Source: Ganoderma boninense (Eukaryota > Basidiomycota > Agaricomycetes > Polyporales > Polyporaceae). From it: a DNA stretch of 64,000 bases. Every line of letters begins with the position of its first letter. The first letter of the stretch is position 1. Location of the stretch: contig CM035315.1 of the NCBI GenBank assembly GCA_002900995.3, positions 481,967 to 545,966 of the forward strand, written 5' to 3'. Under the pieces are notes generated by a model. It ran no database searches and was not told where the DNA came from. It worked only from the letters and a program-made list of their open reading frames with translations. The translations under genes were made by a program, and so were the position numbers. Of this stretch, positions 21,644 to 33,545 are shown one piece after another.

Positions 21644-22927
21644 CCGTCGCATTTGGGGAGTGGGTCGGTTTCTTTTTGTTATGCAACATACTAGGTCTCG
21701 CCCGTTCAGCATCTCGTCTATCTGTGGGTAACGTCCATCCAATAGTATATACCCATGTACCCTCGTGTTATCTTCTTCATATTGACCATCCAGGAATACG
21801 CCGTGGCCGCCGAATGCACAGGATACTAATTTACAAAATCAGTTCTGTATTGAGCTCGGAAGAGCATGTAAAGTTGTAGGCTATATCTTCTTGTGCTCCC
21901 GAAAGCATGGAATCGTTTTGAGAGAAACTTACATGTCTTACCATGAATGTCCCGTCGTCGTACTCATTGTCACAAGGCTTGCATCCCCCACGGCAGGCGC
22001 ACCGCGGCATCCGAACTCCGGACGTTATTCCTACATCAGATATCTGGTGATGTATGGGAGGCGGATGTCTGACGGTTCGGCACTCAAATAGGTCTGCGCG
22101 TATGACTACGAGCTGCACAATACTGCTCGAAAGCCTCCCGTGGCAATGAACTCGAAAATGTTGCCACCTTGGACGTATGGACCAGTGAGGTCATCGATAC
22201 GCTCCGAGTTAGTTTCAGTTTATTAGGGCCATCCTAGTCTGGATCCTTGGATATCTGCGCCTGCAAGTTTAGATTCGGAAAGACGGAAGACGACAGTGGC
22301 CTCCCAACCTGAGCCCTGAATTCCTAGCAAGTTACTAGGATAAGTGTCAGTTAGCCTCACGCCGTCGCCAATGCCACTGAGATTCAATCCTGGACCATAC
22401 ATACTAGCTTACTCTCCAGTCGGTGGCAATAGTGATCGTTAACGTTGGCGGTGTCCCGAGGATCTTGAAGCTTGTTAAGTCATGATCAGAGACATTTAAG
22501 CGCTGGCAAAGCGCGACAGGCGCCCAAGAAAGTTGATTTGGGAGGAAGTGGCGGATGGCGTCTTTTGTCAGAGACCACGACTTATGGGATCCACACGCTC
22601 CTTATCTGCTTCCAACTACCCACGTACCGCTCTCGGCACCACTCTCGCAGCTCGAGGTCTGTCTCTTACCACCACCTCCCCTGGAGCCCTCGGTCCCAGG
22701 TTCCCCTCTTTCCTCCCAACCTCAGCCCTTGCCTAGGTAGCGAGCGAGCTCCAAGCTCACTCGTCTCGTACGCTCAACGAACCACAAGTCTAGGAGGACA
22801 TCAGCCTCCCCCGAACCACCCACGCACTCTATCAACCTCAAGCTACGAAGGTTTACCTACCATCAAGCACCCGCACCCAGACCCAAACCCTGACGGTCCC
22901 TATTCAATTTCTACTACGCAACACACG
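21644..22927. other. intergenic, nothing recognised
   Basis: Short frames only. The last 450 bp are the presumed 5' region of the first CHC-family gene. Confidence 0.5.
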
Positions 22928-23854
22928 ATGCCCCCAAGCCGCGCCCCCCGCCGCAAGGCGTGCCAAGCGCTGCTCCCGGACGGCACCACACCCTGCAGCG
23001 CGACGTTCCGGGGCTGGGGCCGCTACTGCCCCGCGCACCTCGACGAGCACGCGCGCCTCGCAGGGCAGTACAAGGACGCCGCCGCGCGCGCGGAGCGGCA
23101 GCGGCGGCAGGGCGAGCTCGCGGAGCGGCAGGTGCGCGCGCTGGCGAGCGTGAGCACCGCGGACCGCGCGCTCGAGCGCGTGCGCGGGTACCTGGGCGCG
23201 CTGGGCGAGGAGCGGCGGGCGCGCGAGGCGTACCTGCGAAGGTTCCCCGCGGAAAGTGCTAGTACGTTACAGTTCTCTGCCTCGAGGTCTTTTTGCGCGC
23301 GCGCGTGCCCGCGCGGTCGGGTCCGCCTCGCCGTCCGCCTCGGGCTCTGGGGGCGAGGGGGGTGGAGCGGCGGCGATGGCGAGGGCGAGGGCGGGGCGAG
23401 CCTGCCAGTCGACCCGGCGGCGCGGGGAGGTTGGAGCGGTCGAACTCAAGGGCTCGCGCTTCACAGACGACGAGCGGCACGAGCAGCGGCTGGGCGAGCT
23501 GCTGGAACGGGAGGCGGCGTGCGCGGCGCTGCTCGAGCGGCTACAGCAACGCAGGGAGGAAATTGTTCTTGCGATACAGGCGAGGAGGGGCGGGCGGGAG
23601 TCGAGCCAGGTGGACTTGGAGAGAGAGCCGCTTTTGGTGGCGGCTCGGGCCTCGCGTCCTTCGCGGTTTGGAAGGGTCGGGTGGGCCTGGCGCATTGTGC
23701 TGTTGGCGATTTTGGTGAGTTGACATCCCACGACCGCGAACTGGGCGTTGATGTCACCCTCCCCCAGCTCGGCGTAGTACCTCTGGTGGTAGCGCTCACA
23801 TTCTTGGAACGTGTTGGGGTCGCGAAGGTACGTTCTTCGGGGCGCATTGGATGA
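22928..23854 (+). CDS. CHC-motif / coiled-coil / membrane-tail protein, copy A
   Basis: Exons 22928-23261, 23467-23714 and 23768-23854 join (phases 1 and 0) to 222 residues. Residues 12-37 carry C-x10-C-x10-C-x2-H (CQALLPDGTTPC, then GRYCPAH), a possible zinc knuckle reminiscent of DUF5763-type Cys/His motifs. A Glu/Arg-rich helical middle (RLGELLEREAACAALLERLQ) follows. The end (WRIVLLAIL in exon 2, LGVVPLVVALTFL in exon 3) forms one membrane helix split by the intron. A C-terminal helix without a signal peptide suggests tail anchoring. Function unknown. It is the first of three tandem paralogues with the same exon layout. The first intron (205 bp) is longer than in copies B and C. Confidence 0.75.
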   Translation: MPPSRAPRRKACQALLPDGTTPCSATFRGWGRYCPAHLDEHARLAGQYKDAAARAERQRRQGELAERQVRALASVSTADRALERVRGYLGALGEERRAREAYLRRFPAESASTLQFSASRSFCARACPRGRVRLAVRLGLWGRGGWSGGDGEGEGGASLPVDPAARGGWSGRTQGLALHRRRAARAAAGRAAGTGGGVRGAARAATATQGGNCSCDTGEEGRAGVEPGGLGERAAFGGGSGLASFAVWKGRVGLAHCAVGDFGELTSHDRELGVDVTLPQLGVVPLVVALTFLERVGVAKVRSSGRIG

Positions 23855-24399
23855 AGAATGCCGTCTCCGCGCTGACCGGCTGCTCTAATCAGTCTGCTTC
23901 AATCTGAGTGCTGCTCAGAGTTCTCTTCCCCCTGATGCTAATGGTGATATCTCGGGTGGATAAGCGGCCGGTCAAGTAATCCGGTGCGCGTGCTCAACAT
24001 GGGACTTTTGGATTATCTCTCCACTCATCTGTCTGTGTCGGTCTGCCTCTCTTCATCGCATGTTCTGACTCGTCCTGCACTGTGTTTGTGTCTGTCGCAC
24101 TACTGTCTGCTGTGTATGTACATCCCTCTGCTCCGTCACATCTGTATCAATACCTCTTCTTCCTCGTCTCTTCACGCATATGACCTCTGCTGCGTCATCG
24201 TGTGTCTGGCATGGTGCCACCCAGCGCCGAATCGGACGGGGTGTAGGCCACGACAGAAACAAGATTCAGCCTGCGCCGCTGCACCTTTGCCCACAACCAC
24301 CGCCTGCAGGCCCCGCCTCGCTTGGGGCACGCCCACCCTGGCGCGCAGGCGCACCTCCTCGACCTCTTGTCAGCTTAGGACCAGTCGACTCAAGCAGCC

Positions 24400-25432
24400 A
24401 TGAACATCACGATGGCGGCGACCCCGCCCTCGTCGCCCGCATCGTCCCTCTCCTCCGACCGCCGTTCGGAGCCACCGTCCCCGGGCAGTCCAGGAGCGGG
24501 GGCCTGCCAGGCTCTCCTCTCGGACGAGCTGACCGTCTGCGACGGCCGTGCACGCGGGCGGGGACGGTACTGCGCCGAGCACGGACGGGAGTACAAGGCG
24601 CTCACGCGCGCATACAAGGAGGCGTCCGAGGCCGTGCTCGTCCTCGACAAGCTCGTCCTGCCGCCGCGCACGGACGTCCTGACACTCCACGACGTGCCGT
24701 CCGTCGAGGACGCCGTGGCTGCCACGGAGCGGTACCTGGACGCGATCGAGGTGGAGATCGAGGGCCGCCGGAGGCACCACCGGAGGTTCTTCCAAACCAG
24801 TGAGTGTGCACCTCATTATTAGACAATTTGGAACGGTGACCGAGTAGATGCACGCGTCGTGGTGGTCGTCAAAACATACATTAAAACTGACGTAGAGGAC
24901 GACGGGCACGAGCACTGGCTGAAGACCCTGCAGACGAAGAAGGGCGCGGCGGAAGCGTTCCTCGAGCGGTTGCGTAAACGCAAACGAGACCTTGTCATGG
25001 CGAAAGAGACGGTCAGGCACTTCCAAGAAGGCTTGCGCAGAATCGAACTGGCTGCAATGGAGGAGCAGCGGAACAAGCGGAGCGTCCACCCTTACGAATT
25101 TGGCGGCCATGGGAGGAGGATCGATTGGAATGAGTCCAGGGCAGCATACCCTTCGGTCGCTGCTGTACCGAGGCCCCCCGTGCGGCCACCGCCGTTCCGA
25201 CACTTGGATCCGTGGGCTACCATCGACCTCGAAGGACAACGGCGGGCTGGGGGCTGGCAGACAATCTCCCCTCACGAGGGACCTGGGGATCCTGGTGACT
25301 CTGGGAGTTGTGTGAGTGGCGTTTTACACATGCAGGTGGCTCCACGGACTGACTATGGATCTCATATTTGTACAGGGGGTTATCTTTTGGATTGTTGTGG
25401 GATGGATGTTGCTGTGCATTTGGTGGGGATGA
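24400..25432 (+). CDS. CHC-motif / coiled-coil / membrane-tail protein, copy B
   Basis: Exons 24400-24799, 24896-25311 and 25376-25432 join in the same phases (1, 0) as copies A and C, giving 290 residues. The motif is C36-x10-C47-x10-C58-x2-H61 (CQALLSDELTVC, GRYCAEHGREY). Residues 70-130 are helical (ERYLDAIEVEIEGRRRHHRR). Exon 2 begins KDDGHEHWLKTLQ and continues as a charged helix, then a Pro-rich stretch. The 57-bp last exon encodes GVIFWIVVGWMLLCIWWG and a stop, a compact membrane tail. An open frame runs on from this gene into copy C, but the splice to 25376 gives the paralogous ending. Confidence 0.8.
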
Positions 25433-25778
25433 GTGTTTTCCGTCTAGCGCGATTCCTTAGCGACGTGCGTGCTTTGAAGCGAAACGCGATGTATGATAGC
25501 TGTACAATAGGACGTCCGAGGGCCCGATTCCTCCGCATGGCAAGGGTGCTTGGGAAAGAAGCATGCCACACACACACACGAGAGCTTCTTGTCTTCGCGG
25601 ACGAGATCAGCGATGTCGGCCGCCGGAAAACAAGGTTCAGTCTACAATTCGCCCGCGCCTCGACTAGCGACGACCGTCCTGCAATGCCCAACCCACGAGT
25701 GACCTGGCCCCCCTCCCCATGTTCAGTCCATAGGCCGCCACTCGTCTTGTCTCCTCCCGCCATCCTCTTCTACAAACC

Positions 25779-27117
25779 ATGCCCTCCTCCCGCCGTACTC
25801 GGGCACGGGCATCGGCACCAGTGCCAGGAGTACCGGAACCGACACGGCAGTGCCAGGCCCTGCTCGCAGATGAAGAGACCCGCTGTTCGTTGCGTTTTCA
25901 AGGCCGCCGGGGCAACTATTGCCCCCCACACGGGCGCGAGTACGGGGAGCTCACGGGGGCATACAAGGACGCGTCGAACAGGGTCGACGCGCTGGAGCCA
26001 GAGATGCGGAAGGCGAGGATGGGCGCGGTGGTGCTGTGCACGGTCGCGGACGTCGATGCGGCCATCGCGCTCGCGAACAGGTACCTCGGCGCTGTGGGGG
26101 ACGAGATCGGCAGGCGCGAGACGCACCACAAGCGGTTCTTCCGGGAGGGTGAGTACGCCTAGTACGCTCTCGTTCGTGTTGTGTGGGAGGAAGACCCGTA
26201 CAAAGGCTGACCGTGGGCCCGCGACGCGTGGTGTGGTGGTGCTCGTTTTTCTAGTGGACGAGAACCACGGGAAGTGGCTGAAGCGCCGCAGAGGGGAGCA
26301 GCAGGCTGCGATGCGCCTCCTCGAACGGCTCCGAATACGCAGGGAAGAGGTCGTCGCGGTTGAGGCCGCGGCACGGAGGAGCGCAGAGTGGCGCAAGGCC
26401 ATCGAGGAGAGGTACGCCGCGGCGGAGGCCCAGCGCAAAGCGACCGAGGAGGCGCGCCGCAAGGCGGCCCAAAGCGCTGGAATCAGCACTATTGAAGACC
26501 AGCGCAGGGCTATCGCGGAGCTTCAGCGCGGCGCAGCAACAGCACGTAGCGTCCTGGGCGAGCGTACGAACGCTGTCGCGCCGGGGAGTACGTCCACCCA
26601 GAGGAGCGCGGCGCCGAATTCGAAGCAGGTCGAGGTCCCAGGAACGCGGCGAGTCCCACCAGGGTACTGGCCACCGATCGATCCTCCACGCCACCTTCCT
26701 GCCCCTCCACCTCGCTATCCTCAGCCTCAACCTCAACCAAGGCCTCAACCACCACAGCGCATCGAGCAGCATCCGAGCGCTGCTAGAGAGACGCAGCCTC
26801 TGCTGCGACCAGCAGGCGTCCCGAGGGGCACCATCTTCATCCCCCCGGCCAATTCATGGGTTTGCGACATCGAGAGCCAGTCCCACAGCGCTGGACGACT
26901 GCGTGCTCGTGTCTTCCAGGCGGCTCCCCGCCTGCGCAACGAGGAATCCATCGACTGCGGGTGCTCGGTGAGTTGCGACTGTGTCTGCGTCCATCTGCGG
27001 TCGCGCGGTGCTGATCTTAGGACTTGGCACCTTCAGAAAATGCTCTTCTGCGCCGTGTCGCTCTTCGTGTTCTGCCACCTGGTTGTGCTCGCGTATATAT
27101 GGAACGGGCACCATTGA
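25779..27117 (+). CDS. CHC-motif / coiled-coil / membrane-tail protein, copy C
   Basis: Exons 25779-26148, 26255-26967 and 27037-27117 give 387 residues with phases 1 and 0. The motif is C25-x10-C36-x11-C48-x2-H51 (CQALLADEETRC, GNYCPPHGREY). Exon 2 starts VDENHGKWLKRRRGEQQ and extends into a long Ala/Glu/Arg coiled-coil region (IEERYAAAEAQRKATEE). A Pro/Gln-rich linker follows. The last exon encodes KMLFCAVSLFVFCHLVVLAY, a membrane helix ending WNGHH. It differs from A and B mainly in the longer coiled-coil and linker. It starts 346 bp after copy B and is transcribed in the same direction. Confidence 0.8.
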
Positions 27118-28739
27118 ATGACGTGCTTGCCATGGGGCTGGGGAAGGAGGTTCGGGTGCCGGGATGTGCGGAAATAGGTGTACGACTAGTACTCCTGGGA
27201 ACTGAAGGGAGGAGCAGAGTGGAGAACTACGACTCGAACCTGTATATGTATATTCGGACTACTCAGACAAGGTCGGTTGGACGACAATCAACAAACCGAG
27301 GCAAGGTGGGTCTCCCCAGGGATCTTGCTCACCGTTGGGCAGTTCCCCTGGGAGCGAGTGATCTCCCAGTCGGTGGCAGAACGCCTTCGCACTTTTTCGG
27401 GCCTAGCAGACATAGCACTGGCCGCGCATCGAGGGGCACCTTGGTGGACCTGAGAGATGCTCATGAGTTCAAGGTGGGAGGGGGCGTCGGGCTAACAATC
27501 GACAGGATTAGAGAGGACCTCGGCTCAGGTCGGGAACCAATCCGTCGACAGATCAGCTTCAGGATTTCCTACCAGTGCGAGGAAACATGGCTGCTCGAGT
27601 GTCGGATGATCCAGCGTTGAGGACCATATATTTATGTTCCAGACATGTCACTCCCGGCCAGAACCGCAGTCCCAGCGTGATGAGTTGAGGCCATTGTGAT
27701 GAAGCCGGGGGTGGATACGCGCACCACAACCCTTCATGCTGCGTGCATTGGCGTTGGCCATGCTTGCTTGAGTATCATGAGTATAAATCTATATAAAATT
27801 CTCTATAATATCAGCGTGTCCGAGCACGTAGGTGTTCCTTGTCTGAAAATGTGGCTTCCCTATGTGGCACGGTGCCAATCATCCCTCCTCGGTGTGTCAC
27901 TGTCAGAGCCTGCTGAGGATCGCAGATTTGAAGGCGCTTTCTCAATCTCAGCAGTGTGCGTTGGGTCCGAGAGCTACATTAAACGAGGCCCATGAGCATG
28001 GAGTATAGAGAGTGGACGTACGGACGGAGCAGTTTGAAGGACGAGTTCAAGGAAGCGCAGGCTTGAAGATGGTTTGAACAAGCAGTGCAACGCTGCGAGA
28101 ACCCTGGAATCGTTCGGCCCGCTACACGACACCGCCACCGGGTGTCTACGGACTGACCGGTACTGACCCCTCGTTCATGAACGCTTGCCACCAACCACTC
28201 TAACTTGCCCGCATTTTCACCTTCTTCAACAGTCTCAGGTTCCCTCGCTGCCATTGATATTGGAGTTAGCATGTCAGGCATCCTGTCAGGGGATTCAGAC
28301 GTCGGTTTGGCTTGGGTCCGAGGATGACCTGCGCGCCTGGAAAGCAGAGCTAGAGGACTCTTGAGAGTGGTAAGTCCATTCTCATAACAGGTTTCACTAG
28401 ATATCGCACTCGCCTATTGAAACCGCACAAATATTATTTGAGCGACGGATCGATATCCCTGCGATAGTAGTCGAGCGTGTGATATTGGAGCGGCATTAGA
28501 TATACGGAAAGGGCGGGCCGCGGACGGCCGAGGACGGCGGAAAACGGCGGAAACCGACGGCGGCCGGCGCACTCAACCCCACAGTGCTGATGTTCTGAAA
28601 CCATGAGGACCGGTATTCCCCTCCGTCCTTCACTGAAGGTTGGAGAGAACCAACTCGACCCTCGCCAACTCTCCCCATCTCTTCACCGGCCATTCCTTCC
28701 TCACGCGCGGCTTGAGCACAAGGACAAACACGAGCGCGC
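27118..28739. other. no recognised gene
   Basis: Spacer between copy C and the first relic of the family. No domain or coherent exon model. Confidence 0.5.
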
Positions 28740-29055
28740 GCAGCGGTATCGGCGTGCCAGTGTCAGGCACTGCTCGTGAACGAAGAGCAAGATACCCAGT
28801 GCTCGTCGCATGCTAACGGCCTGTGACACCACCGCGTCGCGCAAGGACAGGAATGCGAGCCACTCACGGGGGCGTACAAGCGTCCAATACCGTCAACGCG
28901 CTATAGCCCGGGATCCAGAGGCGAACTTGAAGGCACGCATGAACGTGCTAGAGCGCTCCGCGGCGACCGACTGCGGCATCGCGCTAGTGGGCCCTCTCCT
29001 GGGTCGCAACATTCTTGGCTTTCTGCTACCTGGTCGTGGTCGAGTCTCTGCATAG
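28740..29055 (+). pseudogene. relic D of the CHC/coiled-coil family, internally deleted
   Basis: The sequence parallels copy C exon 1: a CQALLVNEE block near 28765, then 'gagccactcacgggggcgta' matching the LTGAYK segment, then an equivalent of the ALEPEMRKARM region near 28910-28940. Frames are broken and in-frame stops occur. After a segment like DVDAAIAL (about 28970-28995) the similarity jumps straight to a membrane tail (ATFLAFCYLVVVES, about 29009-29050) like the last exon of copy C. All of exon 2 and the introns are missing, so the relic is an internal deletion product. Confidence 0.65.
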
Positions 29056-29247
29056 AGGCTACCGATTTGTGGTCGGCCGATGGGGAAAGATGCAGCGCTG
29101 GTACCTGTGCTAGGGCTGGTGGGAGACGCGAGAAGGGATGGTATATCAGGTTTCATGTCGCTATGAGACACTACGAGGTTTCACGACGGTGGACTGAGGC
29201 CGTGTCACAGTAACTGGGGAACCGACGAGTCGTCACCGAAAGCGCCT

Positions 29248-30765
29248 CTACACGAGAACTGGGATTGCCCTTCGCTCCAAGGCTACAAGCTCATACCCGC
29301 CATCTGAAAACGAAACGGTGAGTGCCCTCCCGTTGGAGTTTGGCCCGACATACTTACCTTCGCACGCCGGCAGCCCCCTTGATGCAAATGCCACAGAGGT
29401 GAGTGCACTCGGTGTGCTGCCATCTAACCCTGCTTCGAGTTCGCTGGCCTCACATAGATTGAGGAGAAACCGGCACATGAGCACCACGCTTAATCTGACA
29501 ATGCCTTGAGTCCCATAATCAGTAGATACGACGTATGATTGAGGCACGTACGTCGTCACAAGGGTGCCCAGTGCCGAGCTAATTGACTGGAAGTAGAGCG
29601 ATTTTACCGCCGCCTCGACGTCGTTCTCTGGTGAGTGACGTGAGGCCAATGCGAGGAAGATAATTTCGACTAAGCTGAGTAGGCAGACACCGCTGCGTAA
29701 TGGAGAACGATGTCAACAAGGTCGTCGAACTAACAACTGCTGACGAACCCGAAATACACAGAGCCTTCGGTACTAAGTATGAGCGTCAGAGCATCGAGTG
29801 TCCGAGTCATGTCATCACCGAGAGTGATAGACTCACCGTCCACGAGCAGAGTCTGGGCGAGGCGTTGTCTGCTAGACCTAAATGTTCTGTACGTATGGCG
29901 AAGCGTCATCAATAATGCAGGGAGATCAGCCGCGATGGATGCAATTCGGGTGCTCGAGGCCACTGGAGAGCGGTCTATTAGACATGAGCCGGCGCGGTAG
30001 GAGCTTAGAAACATACTCCTGTATCATGATGGAATATTAGATGCAATATAGTGGGAGTAAGGTTTGAGAAACTTGCATTTGATACACTGGCAAGGGCAGC
30101 TTGCTGCCATAGCCACATTCACCAGACATTGAAGGCGCTGTGGTAAGAGTTGTCGGCAAGTACTTGATAAGACCGGACGAGTAACATTAAGCCCAATGAC
30201 ACGTCCAGTCAATCACCTCATCCGACTCACCACGTACATGGCGGGTACATACAACCCCAGGGTTAAAACCGCTAACGATTGCCAGGCGCTTTTCCCACTC
30301 AGAACAAACACGCGGACAGCGGAAAAACCTGGAGGACGATTATCAGCACACATAAAGCGTCGCACAAATAAAACTCCCCACAGGCGATCGTGAACATTGA
30401 GAGAGAAATTGATAACGACCCGATCCAATACAAGGCGGTGCACCTAATTGGCGCAGCGAATTAGTGGGTGGCTAAGAACTATGAGGAGTCGTGGAACGCA
30501 CGTCTGTCATGCCATGAAAGGGTTGAAATCGCATCATGACTAGAACGAATCATCTACACTCACCCAAGCATTTTTTCCGCTCCATTTGGTTATGGTAACG
30601 AACATAATGAGGGGGGGATAAAATGACCGAATAGCGGCCAATGATGTACAAGCCGGTCGTAGCGGCGTGTCGGCGGGACCAGATCAGGCGGACCTCTCTC
30701 CCCACCGTGAGGAAGGTATCATAGAACAGCAAGGCTTTACGGGAGAATAGGTTCACCGTTGGCAT
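29248..30765 (-). CDS. DUF6533-domain multi-pass membrane protein, integrity uncertain
   Basis: DUF6533 proteins are abundant Agaricomycete membrane proteins of unknown function. The N-terminal domain is clear: ALLFYDTFLTVGREVRLIW (30735-30679) and TGLYIIGRYS. Later exons give TALYWIGSLSISLSMFTIAC joined to FSAVRVFVLSGKSAW (30443-30382, 30328-30231), then YLPTTLTTAPSM (about 30162-30073), ASIAADLPALLMTLRHTYRT, VVLMCRFLLNLCEASE and a last exon ending ERRAIPVLV (stop 29248). The exon before that ends at a 54-bp intron. Two junctions do not join in frame, and a TAG follows the DGSVYFGFVSSC segment. The gene may be decaying, or my splicing there may be wrong. It lies opposite to and between CHC relics D and E. 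Confidence 0.7.
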
Positions 30766-32902
30766 CTATGGCAAGCATATAAATGAAGCACACTGACTGC
30801 TAGCTGATAAGTGAATACAAGACCCTACGAGCCTAGAACAGAATGAGCGATGTTCAGGTTGAAGTGCGGAAGAGGTTTAACTCACGCACTGAATGCAGCT
30901 GCAATGGTTAAGGAGATTTCTTCGGACGGGGGTACAACCATCATGTGCATGGAAATGAGGCCAAGGGTGACTGGTATTGTTGAGGTCCTGACTGTCGCTG
31001 TGACCCGGGTAGTTATACGACTGCAGTCGATCGTTGGCCCTTTGAGTTCTGTCAATGCCAGGTGGCTTGGAAGTAGCAGCTACCGGTGTCAGGATCCGGA
31101 GCAGGATCAGTTTCAAGGTCGGAAAAGATTCATCCATAAAGCGAGGAGAACCCACCATGTGCCGGACCCTCGTATGCTCATCTAAACCCATACCTGTTAA
31201 CCGAAAACCTTCATCGCCGCAGCTAAAGGGCCTCCTCTAAATCAATGTATTCGAGGACGTAGAATCCGTCGCCGTCCTCGTCGCACGGTTCAGACAAGAG
31301 AGGTCTGCGCAACTACATCACAGGTAAGCGTGATGTGCTCCCAAATATTGCGCATTACAATATGTAACTCACCGAGGAGCTCGGTCTGAGTGACCATTAT
31401 CCAACAGTCTTACAATCTGCATCGGATTCTTGGCTTGAAGAAGGGGTTTCGAAAGGGACTCGTATGCGTGTTCGGGCATAGGGCAAGTTCATTGGAAGGG
31501 TCGACCTTAATTGATAAATTGCTGCACATTGCTTGGCGGTATTGGGCGGACGGAGTACGTGCGAGGCAGTGGGAGGCTACACGCTCGCCGAGCGCTGCCG
31601 TAGGGTTATTAATACTGTCGCTCGTCATCTAGGAAATCGAGAAAGGCAGCGTTTGGAGCCTATTGCCAGATCCAACGAACCTTCGTGCACGAATTTGTTT
31701 TGGTGCAAACGACATATTCAGCGTGATACCTCTGCACGAAGAATGAAAAGAAGGCATGGTCCCGAGCCTGGTGTACGAGGGTAGGAGGGAGGGAGAGTCG
31801 ATAGGCGTCCTACACCCTGCCCAAGGCGTTCACATAGGCTCGCTCCAGATAGAGTTAGATAGGTGGTCGCGCCGAAGTCCTGACATCTGTGAACGTTCGT
31901 CTACGGGGCGAACGTCGTAGTTGGGTATTCTTTCTTGGACAATCTGTCGTCGTCTAGTGACCACAAGGGCTTATCAATGCAGTCCCTTTGGCCTCCCCAA
32001 CACAGCTCCACTTGACGGAGTTCCAAGGATGCCATGGCCGAGTGCTCCGCGATGGACCACCCTAGGTGGCGTAAAGACCCTTCACAATGTGTGAACTGAT
32101 TTAACACAGGAGGCTGAGTCGGACCACAGGAAGCTGGACAATGTACTTGTATCAAAGCTTAGAACAGCATGCTCTTCGGCGTCGTCCCCTGAATATGGCT
32201 GAGTAGACATGGTAGGTCGTGCGGAACAGACGCGGAGAAAACGTCATGAACAAGCAAACATCAGTAAATGGTAATGAATAACGCACCATAAGACGTCCGG
32301 TGACAGTTTGTGTTCCGACTGTCGGAGCGCGAGACGCTCGCAACTTACTTTCAAATCCCATATCCAGCCGGAAGTCGCGGTGCCTTCAAGAGATGCAGTT
32401 GAGTTCTTACCAAAACCCAACACGCCACTTGCGCGGTAGACGCCCATGCGGTATTCATAGCCTTGTGATCAGCGTTTCATGGTAGATGTCACGGATGGAT
32501 TGGAGGTACGGACCGATCTGCGCTGGAAATTACTGTAGTAGGATGGTCTTCGAAGACGGTGCCTCCAACCTGCAGGGAAGACGGGCACTATCACAGGACA
32601 GCCGTTGAACTAGCGACGAATAAGAGGAACAGCGACACGTCGAGGAGACGCACCTTGCCTAGAGCCCATCCCAAGCACCACAGCGTCCTCGACAGCATTG
32701 ACCCATACCTGCTAGGGCCTGTTCATTCGATATCTGAGAAGGACTCCGGAGTCTACGTTACACAAGGATTTAGTATTCAGTCAACTGGTGGGCGCCTTTC
32801 GAAGTGCATACGTTATCGTACTTACTGCGGTACCCAGCAAACTTCGCGAGTCCCGTGCATCCAGAAGCCGATATTCCTAGACCGCTTGATCCAGCCAACA
32901 TG
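30766..32902. other. mostly unrecognised; possible N-terminal remnant of relic E at the end
   Basis: Minus-strand frame 31191-30877 ends just upstream of the DUF6533 gene and could supply its first exon, but the phase does not fit. Around 32526 a GNYCSR segment recalls the GNYC part of the CHC motif. Nothing else recognised. Confidence 0.35.
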
Positions 32903-33545
32903 TCATGGACGGAGCGACAGGTGGATCTCGATATCGCGATGGGAGTTGCTCAGAGATGGCAAACTGCGACCATTGCGGGGGAGCTGCTGGGCGACGGGAT
33001 GCCGCGAAGACAATTCCGGGCGGGTGCGTGTCATATCTTTCTTCCTGAGAGTGCTCAAGCTTGGCGGGCATACTGAAGGGTACTTCGCTACCACAAGTAG
33101 ACGGCTTGGCAAATAGGCGGAGGGAGCAAGCCCAGGTCGCGTTCCTCATCGCGCGGCTCCGCCGACACAGGGAAGATCCCATTGCCAAGAACGAGCATGT
33201 CCATATCGATACGCAGCGGCGGCGGGAAGATGCGGTACGCGTGCTGGCCGAGGCAGCGTGCGAGCTCCGGCGGAGGCTCGATTTGGAGGAACGACGCACC
33301 GGCAGGGATCTCAGTTCATGCCCGACGGGACCGGGAATGGAAGCCATGGCCGAGGACGATGGGCACATCGAGGCGGCAGGGAACGGTCCTACGACAGCCT
33401 ATACGTACGCATTAACGGTGAGCGCTGGGGGACGGATCATAAATTCGGAGTCGAGCACTCACCAACTCATACGCAGCTGTTCATGCTGGTCGTGTGCCTC
33501 GTCTGCTGGTGGTGGCAAAGGCCCGTGGCCACCCTCGTTCGCTAG
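32903..33545 (+). pseudogene. relic E of the CHC/coiled-coil family, N-terminus lost
   Basis: The end of exon 1 (VDLDIAMGVAQRWQTATIAG, to 33023), exon 2 (33098-33417) and exon 3 (33477-33545) keep the family splice phases 1 and 0. Exon 2 reads VDGLANRRREQAQVAFLIAR, parallel to VDENHGKWLKRRRGEQ in copy C. Exon 3 is LFMLVVCLVCWWWQRPVATL plus two residues and a stop, the membrane tail. The Cys/His motif that should precede is not found intact. A shortened protein from the ATG at 32900 remains possible, so this could be a minimal expressed gene and not a dead copy. Confidence 0.65.

Noticed and set aside
22472..23854. 460-codon frame starting upstream of copy A
   Set aside because: The upstream part has no similarity to the family. 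Only the ATG at 22928 gives the shared N-terminus, and introns interrupt the rest.
24859..27117. 752-codon open frame spanning two genes
   Set aside because: It joins copy B exon 2, an intergenic segment and copy C. Splicing gives each copy its own membrane-tail exon, matching the paralogues.
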